Assembly (NCBI GenBank): GCA_964526635.1
Contig: CAZGLR010000012.1
Location: 1 to 44,443 of the forward strand
DNA from: CAZGLR01 sp964526635
GTDB lineage: Bacteria > Zixibacteria > MSB-5A5 > GN15 > JAAZOE01
Length of the DNA stretch: 44,443 nt
Reading direction: 5' to 3'
The notes beneath the pieces were generated by a model. It was not told the origin of the DNA. It saw only the letters and a list, made by a program, of their open reading frames with translations, and searched no databases. Positions 32,088 to 40,126 of the stretch are shown piece by piece. The stretch's first letter is position 1, and each line of letters starts with the position of its first letter. The translations under genes and the position numbers were made by a program.

Positions 32088-33965
32088 TTACATTGCCCAG
32101 TTAAACAAATCAGCCAGTTCCAGTTTCAGCGTTTTGACTTTTCCCTGGCGCCGGACGTCCACAGTCAGCACCGTGCCGGGGTCTTTTTTCAGCAGGCGGT
32201 TGAAGGCAATAATTCCGCCAAGATTCTCTGCCTCGATATCATTGACAGCAATAATGACATCATCGAGTTTGAAACCGGCCTTCTCCGCCGGTGTGCCGGG
32301 GGAGACATGGATTACGACAAGGCTGTCTTCGGGGGTATTGGCGATCTGAAGGCCGCTGTTATCGCGCGGAAAATCTGTGCCGAAATCATCTCCCGGCTCG
32401 ACAATCATCTGTTGATTGTTATAATCAAAATACAGCACAAAATGCCGGAGTAGCGTATTGCCTATATTGCCGGCATGTTCGGTATAGCCGAAACCGCCCT
32501 CGCCGCGTTCGGTCGGTACCGAAACTTCCAGGCCCTCGACAGTAAAGCCGGCCATTTCCATAGTCTTACTCAGCAGGCGACGCCTCGGCTGCGATCCCCC
32601 GGCGCCATGGCCGAGCGCATCAATCCCGGGTACATCCAGAAGGCCGTGCTCAGCGGCATAGGGATAATGATAACTCATACCGCCGGCGCCGAGATCAAGC
32701 GACCACAGACCACCGTACTTGCCATCGACCATAACCGATACTTCGAAGGTGTTACCATCGGAAATCGGGGTTTCCAGAATCACACCATCGCCGGCATACG
32801 AAAAACTGTCGGGGTGATAAAACGACAGCATCTCGTTGGCGTAATCGACTTTCGTTATCAGGCGTGACAGGAAATCATAGCCGAGAATTCCGACGACCTC
32901 CATATTCAGCCATCTATCGAAAATCTCACTAATTTCGATCACCGCCGCTGTTTGCTTATCGAACTCCAATCCCGGCAGCGAAAACGGCGGCAATTCCGTA
33001 AATGAAACATCGATCAAATTACCGGTACCCTGCCCCTTGATTTTACCCTCGATCGGCAAGCCCAGTTCACGGGCGAAATTATTATCGATCACGGTGATAC
33101 TGGCGCCGGAATCGAGAATCCAGAGACAGGTCTTGCCGCCCAGTTCAACCGGCAGATAAATATGATTCTCGATAAATTGAAAGGGAATGTCTTCGGCCAC
33201 AAATCCTGAGGTAAAACGAAAATCCTCAACATCTTCCGAGGGCGGTTCGAACATCTTTGTATCTATCGGGACATTGAATTCTACTGTTGTAAAGGTCATC
33301 TCCTGAGTCATTCCGCTGGGATAAGATACCGATACCTGCTTGAAGGCAAAGGGCATCCCATCGACCTCACGATAATCCGAGTGCCAGGTGGTACTTTCTC
33401 CCTCGGGGGAGACCGCAATTGTCTTGATCAGCATAAATGATGATGTGTCATAACATTGCGTCGAGACATCATTGTTAATGCTATTAGTGAACCGTATTAA
33501 ATAACAATCTTTACCCGACGCTGTATCAATTCCCTCAAAGGTCACGTCGAATATTTCCGATTCCGGGTTAAGATATTCATATTCAGAAAGATACGTTTGT
33601 AGTTGTCTTTGCTTTCGGGTCTGTTCATCCTGCAGAATCTGGAGTTTGCCGTTCTGATCAACCATCCAGGCAAACTCGCCATTGTCACCGGACGTCTGTG
33701 TGATAATTTTCAAATCGACTTCCTGGCGATTGAGAATCGGGTCTTGAGACCAATTGACAAAAGTACCTTCGAGCCCGGTTCCAACCAGTACCAGTTGACC
33801 CTCGACATGGCTGGTGGAAAAGCTCTTTACTTTGTCAAGCCCGCCCATGGCTTCAAAATGACGGTCAAGAATGTCAAAGGAATCATTCAGGGCTTTGGCG
33901 AGCGCAGTCGCCGATGTAAGAAACAACACTATAAGAACTAACACGAATGTTACACAATGCCTCAT
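32088..33965 (-). CDS. Exported bilobed aspartyl protease with PDZ domain
   Basis: A 625-residue protein. Residues 1-22 (MRHCVTFVLVLIVLFLTSAT) form a signal peptide. About 30-240 is a LolA/DUF4292-like beta domain. The peptidase part has DSGAS at Asp285 (LWILDSGASITVIDNNFA) and DLGAGG at Asp424, one aspartate per lobe, as in retropepsin-derived bacterial proteases. A C-terminal PDZ domain (about 530-615) includes VIHVSPGTPAEKAGFKLDDVI. It should act in the periplasm or at the envelope. AGGAAGG precedes ATG 33965; a frame up to 34022 lacks a signal at its start. The second lobe has Leu for Thr/Ser in the D-x-G motif, so activity should be tested. Confidence 0.88.
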   Translation of the reverse strand: MRHCVTFVLVLIVLFLTSATALAKALNDSFDILDRHFEAMGGLDKVKSFSTSHVEGQLVLVGTGLEGTFVNWSQDPILNRQEVDLKIITQTSGDNGEFAWMVDQNGKLQILQDEQTRKQRQLQTYLSEYEYLNPESEIFDVTFEGIDTASGKDCYLIRFTNSINNDVSTQCYDTSSFMLIKTIAVSPEGESTTWHSDYREVDGMPFAFKQVSVSYPSGMTQEMTFTTVEFNVPIDTKMFEPPSEDVEDFRFTSGFVAEDIPFQFIENHIYLPVELGGKTCLWILDSGASITVIDNNFARELGLPIEGKIKGQGTGNLIDVSFTELPPFSLPGLEFDKQTAAVIEISEIFDRWLNMEVVGILGYDFLSRLITKVDYANEMLSFYHPDSFSYAGDGVILETPISDGNTFEVSVMVDGKYGGLWSLDLGAGGMSYHYPYAAEHGLLDVPGIDALGHGAGGSQPRRRLLSKTMEMAGFTVEGLEVSVPTERGEGGFGYTEHAGNIGNTLLRHFVLYFDYNNQQMIVEPGDDFGTDFPRDNSGLQIANTPEDSLVVIHVSPGTPAEKAGFKLDDVIIAVNDIEAENLGGIIAFNRLLKKDPGTVLTVDVRRQGKVKTLKLELADLFNWAM

Positions 33966-34072
33966 CGCGCACCTTCCTAATTGGAGTAGAGAGTACAATT
34001 TAAAGCTACGATACATGAGCATCGCAGTTTCACTTCAGCGTTGTTGTAGTCAAAAATATCTCTAAAAATATC

Positions 34073-34105
34073 TTGACAAGTGTGTCAAAACTGACGATAC
34101 TGTCA
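34073..34105 (+). promoter_or_regulatory. tetR promoter overlapped by two tandem operators
   Basis: TTGACA (34073-34078) and GATACT (34096-34101) are 17 bp apart, a strong promoter. Two palindromes of the form TGAC-N6-GTCA cover it: 34074-34087 over the -35 and 34092-34105 over the -10, 18 bp start to start. TetR proteins bind such palindromes and repress themselves. The divergent protease gene starts at 33965 on the other strand, so it may be controlled by the same site. Confidence 0.75.
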
Positions 34106-34136
34106 AATAATTGGATGTTTTTCATGACACGATGAA

Positions 34137-34799
34137 ATGACTGCCAAAGCCGCTGTTAAAAAGACCGGGATTCTGTCGCGTCAGCAGCGACGAGTCACGC
34201 AAACCCGCGAAAAGCTGCTCAATGCCGCCCGTCTGGTCTTCACTGAAAAAGGGCTGGGGGCATCGGTCGATGAGATTTCCGAACGCGCCGATGTGGCGCG
34301 GGGGAGTTTCTATTACCACTTCAAGAACAAAGAACGCCTGATTCGCTATATCGTCGATGATATCCTCAGTCAGTTAACCGATCGTATGGTCTCGGAATGC
34401 TCCGGGTGTAAGGGGCTGGAGGCGGTACTTGATGGCATGATTGAAGCGCATCTCGGTTTCTTTTCATCCCGCTGGGAAGATTTTGTCCTCTATTATCTGG
34501 GACGTGCCGATTTGACCCTGACGGATTCGTACGATGGCCTCGAGAAACCATTTCTGGAGTATGCCCGCAGTATCGAACGGCTCATCGATGCGAGTATCAA
34601 TGAACCGATCTCTGAGACTCGTCTGCGGCGGGTTTCCAATGCTATCGCCGGGTTCGTGTCCGGATATTATTCGTTTGCCAGCATCGCCACCCCGACGATC
34701 AATATTGAAAAGGAATTTACTGCGCTGCGGCAGGCATTTGTCTCCAGCCTGGCGCGTTTTGCACGAGAGGCATTGCCAGACCGTCAGGTGCGATGGTAG
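34137..34799 (+). CDS. TetR family transcriptional regulator
   Basis: A 220-residue regulator. The DNA-binding domain (about 20-65) reads REKLLNAARLVFTEKGLGAS, then VDEISERADVARGSFYYHFKNKERL, the TetR helix-turn-helix. The C-terminal two thirds are helical ligand-binding, of unrecognised specificity (for example DFVLYYLGRADLTL). ATG 34137 lies about 30 bases after the operator promoter. It is divergent from the PDZ aspartyl protease and is the most likely controller of that gene and of itself. Confidence 0.92.
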   Translation: MTAKAAVKKTGILSRQQRRVTQTREKLLNAARLVFTEKGLGASVDEISERADVARGSFYYHFKNKERLIRYIVDDILSQLTDRMVSECSGCKGLEAVLDGMIEAHLGFFSSRWEDFVLYYLGRADLTLTDSYDGLEKPFLEYARSIERLIDASINEPISETRLRRVSNAIAGFVSGYYSFASIATPTINIEKEFTALRQAFVSSLARFAREALPDRQVRW

Positions 34800-35258
34800 G
34801 GTATCTGTAAAAAAAGGCCGGTATAGTCCCTGTGGCTGCCGGTATAAATGATGTCGCCACAACGTTCGGTACGTAAAGGAGAAGAGCGCCGGACATGAGG
34901 AAGGCGGTATTTGACCCACTTCCGGAGTCATCCGACCCGGTGGCCGTTTCCGGCGGTTATCGGGATAAACAGATTTATCAGACAATTGAAATCATGCCCC
35001 GAGGGGTTCAAAACCACATTACAGGCCGTATCCCGGTACTGCGGTAGCCGCCGTTACAAGGGAACGCACCTGTATGTCAGGCAAACCGAAAAGTGGCGGC
35101 CCCCTCGGGGATATCCCTGGAGATTAGATTATGCCGGGGATGATATACAATAGAATAGGCGGCGGCCGTTGACTGAAAGTATGATGTGCCTCATCATTTT
35201 GCACTCCAGCGCGGCCGTGAATTTGACACCATATACTATGTGAAAGGCTTATGAGGCG
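34800..35258. other. Intergenic region without a supported gene
   Basis: Direct repeats of GCCGGTATA occur near 34820 and 34840. A 50-codon frame at 34895-35047 has AAAGGAG about 13 bases upstream but resembles no family. A short palindrome ATGATG-N5-CATCAT is near 35180-35200, and TTGACA with TATACT nearby (35223-35237) is wrongly spaced for one promoter. Transcription of the amidoligase cassette probably begins here, but the exact promoter is not clear. Confidence 0.4.
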
Positions 35259-35474
35259 ATGAAACGATCAAAAAAATCACCGCAATGTCCACGCTGTTCC
35301 AGCAAGGATGTCCTTTTGGAAGATTCATATGACGGCGTCGATATCTATGTCTGCTCGGAATGTGATCACGAATTCGAAGTCGGCGGTTCGACGTCGAAAA
35401 ACCGGGTATCCGAATATGCTGCCAGCGACGAATACGAAGATACTCCGGTTGATGATGACTGGGACGACGAATAA
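35259..35474 (+). CDS. Small zinc-ribbon protein with acidic tail
   Basis: A 71-residue protein. CPRCSSKDV and CSECDHEF supply two CxxC pairs about 20 residues apart, a classic zinc ribbon (about 8-40). The rest is polar and strongly acidic, ending DDDWDDE. GAGGCG lies close upstream. It is the first gene of the cassette with RLAN, ATP-grasp and GNAT-peptidase genes. RimK-type ligases add amino acids to acidic C-termini (ribosomal protein S6 in E. coli), so this tail is a possible substrate; that is inference. Confidence 0.8.
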   Translation: MKRSKKSPQCPRCSSKDVLLEDSYDGVDIYVCSECDHEFEVGGSTSKNRVSEYAASDEYEDTPVDDDWDDE

Positions 35475-35567
35475 GTGATTTCACGATATATCCGGCTGAG
35501 ACTGCTCAAAGCAGGTTTTCAGCCGGTCGATCTCAGGGTGCAGGGCAGACCCGGGGTATGGCGATAA
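35475..35567 (+). CDS. Possible 30-residue basic peptide (uncertain)
   Basis: A GTG directly abutting the zinc-ribbon stop opens a 30-codon frame whose TAA overlaps the RLAN start by 10 bases. It would encode ISRYIRLRLLKAGFQPVDLR and a short tail, basic and amphipathic. There is no clear ribosome site, so it would depend on coupling. It may be a translated leader, a peptide substrate, or chance. Confidence 0.25.
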   Translation: MISRYIRLRLLKAGFQPVDLRVQGRPGVWR

Positions 35568-36181
35568 CAACCACTATACGGGATGGCATCGCCACCCATA
35601 CCGAAACGGGTACGCTGGTTAATCTGGCCGGTAATTATGATTACCTGAGCCGCGGCTATTATTTATCTCTGGATATCGAAAACAGCGGCAGAGTTGTGCG
35701 GCCGTCGTGTAAAGCCATGCTCGACGCCTACATTCCGCCATTGTTTTTGGAGAAAGCGGCATTGGCCGGCGTACCTGTTCCACATTACTATATCAGTAAC
35801 GGCTATTTCGAGCCGCCGGTCATTGTGGATCCGATCAATCCCTTTACGCTCAAAGGGCGGATTGTCCTGAAAACTGGCCGGGCGCGGCGCATTGCCAAAT
35901 CGTTGACCCGCAATTTTACCTATGCTGTTTGCTGCCAGGAGATTCCGTTGGGCGGCAAGGTAGCGGTATTCCGGTCTGTTCTGGGATGGTCTTCTAATCC
36001 CCATTATCGCGAACTGGCCGCGGTGGTATGGCAGGTATTCGAAATCCCTCTGGCGACAGTACGGGTGATTGTACTCAACGATGGCACTATCCTGCTCAGC
36101 GATATTTCACCATTGTTCGTGGAGGATTTGCGCGTCCGCGAAATTCGGTATCTTCAGGAGCATGCCACATGGGACAATTAG
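35558..36181 (+). CDS. Stand-alone RLAN-domain protein (RimK-like ATP-grasp N-terminal domain)
   Basis: A 207-residue protein resembling the RLAN domain that normally precedes RimK-like ATP-grasp ligases in one chain. LVNLAGNYDYLSRGYYLSLD aligns with the family's VFNLCRSYRYQSTGYYVSL pattern, then GRVVRPSCKAMLDAY and a late AVFRSVLGWSS segment. The N-terminus is slightly short compared with fused versions. Here it is a separate gene whose last 13 bases overlap the ATP-grasp start, so the two proteins probably form a complex. The domain's own chemistry is unknown. The ribosome site is weak (GGGG close to the ATG). Confidence 0.65.
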   Translation: MAITTTIRDGIATHTETGTLVNLAGNYDYLSRGYYLSLDIENSGRVVRPSCKAMLDAYIPPLFLEKAALAGVPVPHYYISNGYFEPPVIVDPINPFTLKGRIVLKTGRARRIAKSLTRNFTYAVCCQEIPLGGKVAVFRSVLGWSSNPHYRELAAVVWQVFEIPLATVRVIVLNDGTILLSDISPLFVEDLRVREIRYLQEHATWDN

Positions 36182-37053
36182 GTATTTATGTGGAGCGGTA
36201 TACAATTTCGAGTTCCGATGAGATGAACTCACTCATGCGCCTCAGCCAGGTGGCGCGCAAGCTCGCACACCGCGTGGATTTTCTTTTTCGGACTGATATG
36301 TATAAGATTCCACAATACGATGCTATCTACATCCGCGCCCTGACCGATCCGTTGAACTCGGCGTATGTTGCCGCCCGGACTGCGGAGATGCATGGTATCA
36401 GGGTAATCGATGATCCCGATTCGATTCGGATTTGCTGCGATAAAGTCAATATGTATGGTCACTTAATGGCTGCCGGCATCCCGATCCCGAGAACGCGGAT
36501 TATCGAACGGCGGTCAATCGGTTCGGCTATTGCGGCTCACTTGTTTGATGATTTTGGCTGTCCGCTGGTACTCAAAGCACCCAACAGCAGTTTTTCCATG
36601 TATGTGGAAAAGGCATCAACAGTCGAGGAATTTCAAACCGTCGCCCGTCGTTTCCTCAGGCGGGCTGACCGGGTTGTTGTACAGGAATTTATTCCATCGG
36701 CCTTTGACTGGCGCGTGGGTGTCTTGAACAGGCAGCCATTGTATGTTTGCCAATATGTCATCCCCAAACGCCGCTGGAAAATCCTGACCTATACCGCCGA
36801 TGGCAAAGCGGTCTATGGCCCGATACGAAGTATACCCCTGCATCAGGCACCTGCGGGTCTCATCGAATGTGCGGTAGCGGCCGCCAACGCCGTTGGCGGG
36901 GGTTTGTATGGTGTTGATCTGAAACAATATGATGATGGGTTTGTGGTTATCGAAGTCAACGATAATCCGACCATCAATGCCGGAGACGAAGATCGGGCCA
37001 ATGGCGATCTCTATGAACATTTGATCCGATTTTTGCTTCCCTCGAAAGGCTGA
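36169..37053 (+). CDS. RimK-like ATP-grasp amidoligase
   Basis: A 294-residue ATP-grasp enzyme. CCDKVNMYGHLMAAGIPIPRTR starts the core, LVLKAPNSSFSMYVEKA is the flexible glycine-poor loop with the ATP lysine, VVVQEFIPSAFDWRVGVL is the adenine and metal region, and VVIEVNDNPTINAGDED provides the metal ligands Glu262, Asn264 and Asn266. RimK-type enzymes form an amide bond between a carboxylate and an amino group, often adding Glu. AGGAG precedes ATG 36169. Upstream is the RLAN gene (13-base overlap); the GNAT-peptidase gene follows after two bases. Confidence 0.88.
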   Translation: MGQLGIYVERYTISSSDEMNSLMRLSQVARKLAHRVDFLFRTDMYKIPQYDAIYIRALTDPLNSAYVAARTAEMHGIRVIDDPDSIRICCDKVNMYGHLMAAGIPIPRTRIIERRSIGSAIAAHLFDDFGCPLVLKAPNSSFSMYVEKASTVEEFQTVARRFLRRADRVVVQEFIPSAFDWRVGVLNRQPLYVCQYVIPKRRWKILTYTADGKAVYGPIRSIPLHQAPAGLIECAVAAANAVGGGLYGVDLKQYDDGFVVIEVNDNPTINAGDEDRANGDLYEHLIRFLLPSKG

Positions 37054-37055
37054 AC

Positions 37056-38174
37056 ATGGCTGAATATCAACTCAGACTGGCCACAAGTCATGATCTCAAT
37101 GATCTGGTGCGTCTCGAAGAAATCGCTTTTACGACCGATCGCTTTACGCGCGACCAGATCGATTATCTTTTGACCGAATCACGAGCGTCGACTCTTGTAC
37201 TGGAGAACAAGACATCAATTGCTGCCGCCGCCTGCGTGCTGTGGCGACGATCTCATGCGGCCGCGCGGCTCTACAATATCGCCGTGGATCCATCGCTGCA
37301 GGGACAGGGTCTCGGTGCACGGCTTCTCGACGAATGCGAACTGGAGGCCGCCCGCCGGGGATGTGCCCGGATGACTTTGGAAGTTCGCGAGGACAATGCG
37401 TCGGCGCTTCAATTTTATCTTCGCCGGGGCTTTGAAATCGTCCGGTCCATGAGCGACTATTATCCCGATGGTACCGCCGGCCTGAAGATGGCCAAAGTAC
37501 TTGATCGCGATGTGCCTGTCAAACTGCGCTACAATGTTCCCTATTATCATCAGACGCTTGATTTCACCTGTGGTCCGGCCTGTTTGATGATGGTGTTGAA
37601 GCATTTCAGCCCTGACATTGAGCTGAACCGTTCCCTGGAAATTACACTATGGAAAGAGGCAACCCTGGTTTTCATGGCATCGGGATTCGGCGGAACCGAT
37701 GGCTATGGCCTGGCGCTGTCGGCCCTCACACGTGGTTTGAGCTGTTCTATGGCTACCTCCATGGAAGCTACCCCGCTGCTCAAATCTGTGCGCATAGTCA
37801 AGAAACGCGAAGTCATGAAAATCGTCCACAATGATCTCCGGCGCAAAGCCAAAAAAGCCGGTCTGGGCAGCGCTATCTATGAATTCGGTATGGAAGAAAT
37901 CATTGCGGCCCTGCATCGCGAGATGCTGCCGATCGTGATGATCAGCACCTATCGACTGACGGGCGACCGGGTGCCGCATTGGGTCGTGGTTACCGGCTTT
38001 GATCGTGATAACGTCTTCATTCACGATCCCGATATTGCCTCATATAAAAAAGACCGTTCACGTGCTCGGCATCTGAAAATCGAAAAATCCGAGTTTTTGA
38101 AGATGACCCGCTACGGCAAGGAAGTTTATCGGTGTCTGCTCCTCTTAGGGCGGAAGCAGGTAACCAAAGATTAA
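37056..38174 (+). CDS. GNAT acetyltransferase fused to C39-like peptidase
   Basis: A 372-residue fusion. Residues 1-150 form a RimI-like GNAT domain with LYNIAVDPSLQGQGLGARLL (acetyl-CoA loop Q-G-Q-G-L-G) and ALQFYLRRGF. Residues 160-372 are a papain-fold C39-like peptidase: LDFTCGPACLMMVL with nucleophile Cys172, PHWVVVTGFD with His308, and FIHDPD with Asp324, a complete triad. The same fusion accompanies RLAN-RimK genes in other bacteria. It could trim and acetylate the ligase product or a peptide substrate. The terminator at 38209 follows. Domain calls are firm; the pathway is inferred. Confidence 0.88.
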   Translation: MAEYQLRLATSHDLNDLVRLEEIAFTTDRFTRDQIDYLLTESRASTLVLENKTSIAAAACVLWRRSHAAARLYNIAVDPSLQGQGLGARLLDECELEAARRGCARMTLEVREDNASALQFYLRRGFEIVRSMSDYYPDGTAGLKMAKVLDRDVPVKLRYNVPYYHQTLDFTCGPACLMMVLKHFSPDIELNRSLEITLWKEATLVFMASGFGGTDGYGLALSALTRGLSCSMATSMEATPLLKSVRIVKKREVMKIVHNDLRRKAKKAGLGSAIYEFGMEEIIAALHREMLPIVMISTYRLTGDRVPHWVVVTGFDRDNVFIHDPDIASYKKDRSRARHLKIEKSEFLKMTRYGKEVYRCLLLLGRKQVTKD

Positions 38175-38208
38175 TATGATTTTCTGCTTGAAAAATTGCA
38201 TATGCAAT

Positions 38209-38237
38209 AAAGGACGGGAACAATGCCCGTCCTTTTT
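38209..38237 (+). terminator. Intrinsic terminator after the amidoligase cassette
   Basis: AAAGGACGGG (38209-38218) pairs with CCCGTCCTTT (38226-38235) around a 7-base loop, followed by further T. On the opposite strand the A-rich left arm gives a partial T run, so it may also serve the convergent SDR gene. Confidence 0.88.
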
Positions 38238-38285
38238 GATTTTTGTACGATGCGGTGTATGTACGCAGGCGTCAGTATTGGGTTA

Positions 38286-39161
38286 TCAGGACATCTTTAC
38301 TTTCAGCATACTGTCCATACCGAACGCGGTGTAAATGCCTTTGGTCGTCTGATCGGCGGCCAAATTGTATTTTTCGATGGGGTCGCCCATACCGAGACCA
38401 TCGACAACGGTGCGAAACGGTCTCTGGCCGCGCGGCAATTCGATCACTCTCAAGACGGCGTCGGCGACCATCTGCGGGCTGGGAGCGTCGTCGCCCTCGA
38501 AGTTCTTCCCGAACTCACCCATCATTTTCTCCGGGGCATCCGACATGTCGCCGTATGATTTAATCCGGTCCTTATCGCCGGCCTTGAGGGCATTGGGCCC
38601 GAAATCGGTGCCATAGCCGCCCGGCTCAACGATGATCGACTCGATCCCGAGCGGTGCCAGTTCGACCCGATAATTATCGGCCAGCGCTTCGAGTGCATGC
38701 TTGGAAGCATTGTAGGGTCCCATGAAGGGAATCACGAAACGACCCAGCAGGCTCGAGATATGAATCAAAAGTCCTGATCCCCGGCTGCGCATATGGGGAA
38801 GAATCGCCCGATTCATGCGCTGCACGCCGAACACATTGAGATCAAACAGCGTTTTCCAATCATCGATAGTAAACGCCTCCTGCAAGCCAAGCGCCCCGGC
38901 GCCGGCGTTGTTGATGACAACATCGATGTTGCCGGCGAGCTTGATCGCCCGGGCGACTCCGGTCTCGACGCCGGCATCGTCGGTAACATCGATATTGACA
39001 ATATAGGCACCCTTGGAACCCAGCTCATCGGCGGCCGCCTTGTTGCGATTTTCCGGGTCACGCATGGATGCTGCCACCGTATGTCCGGCCGCCAGCAGCG
39101 TGCGTGCTGTCAGCAATCCAAATCCATTGCTGGCTCCGGTAATTAAGACAGTCTGGCTCAT
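38286..39161 (-). CDS. Short-chain dehydrogenase/reductase
   Basis: A 291-residue classical SDR. TVLITGASNGFGLLTA is the nucleotide-binding glycine motif (TGxxxGFG), NIDVTDDAG places the acidic residue, VVINNAGAGALG is the NNAG motif, HISSLLGR supplies the Ser, and GPYNASKHALEALAD supplies the Tyr-x3-Lys pair. The substrate is unknown. GAGGAG precedes ATG 39161. It converges on the amidoligase cassette. Confidence 0.93.
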   Translation of the reverse strand: MSQTVLITGASNGFGLLTARTLLAAGHTVAASMRDPENRNKAAADELGSKGAYIVNIDVTDDAGVETGVARAIKLAGNIDVVINNAGAGALGLQEAFTIDDWKTLFDLNVFGVQRMNRAILPHMRSRGSGLLIHISSLLGRFVIPFMGPYNASKHALEALADNYRVELAPLGIESIIVEPGGYGTDFGPNALKAGDKDRIKSYGDMSDAPEKMMGEFGKNFEGDDAPSPQMVADAVLRVIELPRGQRPFRTVVDGLGMGDPIEKYNLAADQTTKGIYTAFGMDSMLKVKMS

Positions 39162-39457
39162 GTAATTTATTCTCCTCGTTGATAGTTGACTATTGTGAAC
39201 AAAGACATTTTTACCTGCTGCTGTATGCATAGTATGTACTTATAGCCCCGCCGTAGTTGTGACAGAAAGAGCAGGCGTCTGAATACGTCCTTTGCAACCG
39301 CTAAAACTATAAATAAGTTCCATCATGGTACGCGCCTATGCAAAATAAATATAGCGCTTGGATTTAGTAATCGTCATATTGGTTTCACGAGTATTTTCAC
39401 AGGCTGTCAGCCCGTGCACGCTTGCCAATCAGCCATCTATCAAGCAAGGAGAATACC
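39162..39457. other. Intergenic region between divergent SDR and membrane-protein genes
   Basis: About 300 bases with no supported gene. It is AT-rich around 39300-39380. It should carry both divergent promoters, but no pair of promoter boxes stands out. Confidence 0.4.
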
Positions 39458-40021
39458 ATGATCTCGATACTATCCTTGTGGCTGCCGATTTTACTTTCGG
39501 CAATAGCCGTCTTTATTGTCAGTTCCTTTATTAATGTCCTGTTGCCGTGGCATCGCAACGACTGGAAGAAGGTGCCGGCCGAAGCCGATGTCATGAGTTC
39601 GCTGCGCGGCTTTGCTATTCCTCCGGGTGATTATGTTTTGCCCCATGCCGCCGGCCCGCAGGAAATGAACAGCGATGCCTACAAAGAAAAAGTCAAACAG
39701 GGACCGCTGGCGCTGATTACTATCATGGATACCAGTTCGCAGAATATGGCCAAAAGCATGGTCTCCTGGTTTGTTTACTGCATTGTCATTAGTATCCTGG
39801 CTGCCTACATCGCCACTCGGGCGCTGACTCCCGCCGCCGAATATTTGGAGGTGTTCCGTTTTACCGGTGCCACCGCCTTTATCGGGTATGCAATGTCTTT
39901 ACCGCAGAACTCGATATGGTTCCATCGCAGCTGGGGATCAACTGTCCGCTTTATGATTGACGGTCTTATCTATGGCCTGCTTACCGCCGGATTTTTCGGC
40001 TGGCTCTGGCCGGAGGTTTGA
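39458..40021 (+). CDS. Conserved membrane protein of unknown function
   Basis: A 187-residue protein. One helix near the N-terminus (about 5-30, ILLSAIAVFIVSSFINVLLP) is followed by a polar section with RGFAIPPGDYVLPHA, then helices about 100-122, 130-152 and 162-183. The PPGDYVLPHA-type element and SLPQNSIWFHRSW region are recognisable as conserved in a hypothetical family seen in many bacteria, but its function is unknown to me. AAGGAG precedes ATG 39458, ruling out the upstream in-frame ATG at 39422. Confidence 0.75.
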   Translation: MISILSLWLPILLSAIAVFIVSSFINVLLPWHRNDWKKVPAEADVMSSLRGFAIPPGDYVLPHAAGPQEMNSDAYKEKVKQGPLALITIMDTSSQNMAKSMVSWFVYCIVISILAAYIATRALTPAAEYLEVFRFTGATAFIGYAMSLPQNSIWFHRSWGSTVRFMIDGLIYGLLTAGFFGWLWPEV

Positions 40022-40062
40022 CAAGACCGATCGCAGCGCCATAGCATCGTATCGCCAGGACC

Positions 40063-40090
40063 TTGACGCCGGATTGTCATTGGTTATCAT
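40063..40090 (+). promoter_or_regulatory. Promoter before the M24 peptidase gene
   Basis: TTGACG (40063-40068) and TATCAT (40085-40090) are separated by 16 bp, 37 bases before the start at 40127. Consensus-based. Confidence 0.45.
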
Positions 40091-40126
40091 TAGCTGGAGA
40101 GATTATACCATACCGTGGAGTCATTT

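Noticed and set aside
34895..35047. 50-codon frame before the amidoligase cassette
   Set aside because: The ribosome site is too far away and the product has no family resemblance or secondary-structure pattern.
39326..39341. TGGTACG followed by ATGCA upstream of the 39458 gene
   Set aside because: Spacing between GG and GC is 11 rather than 10, which sigma-54 does not tolerate.
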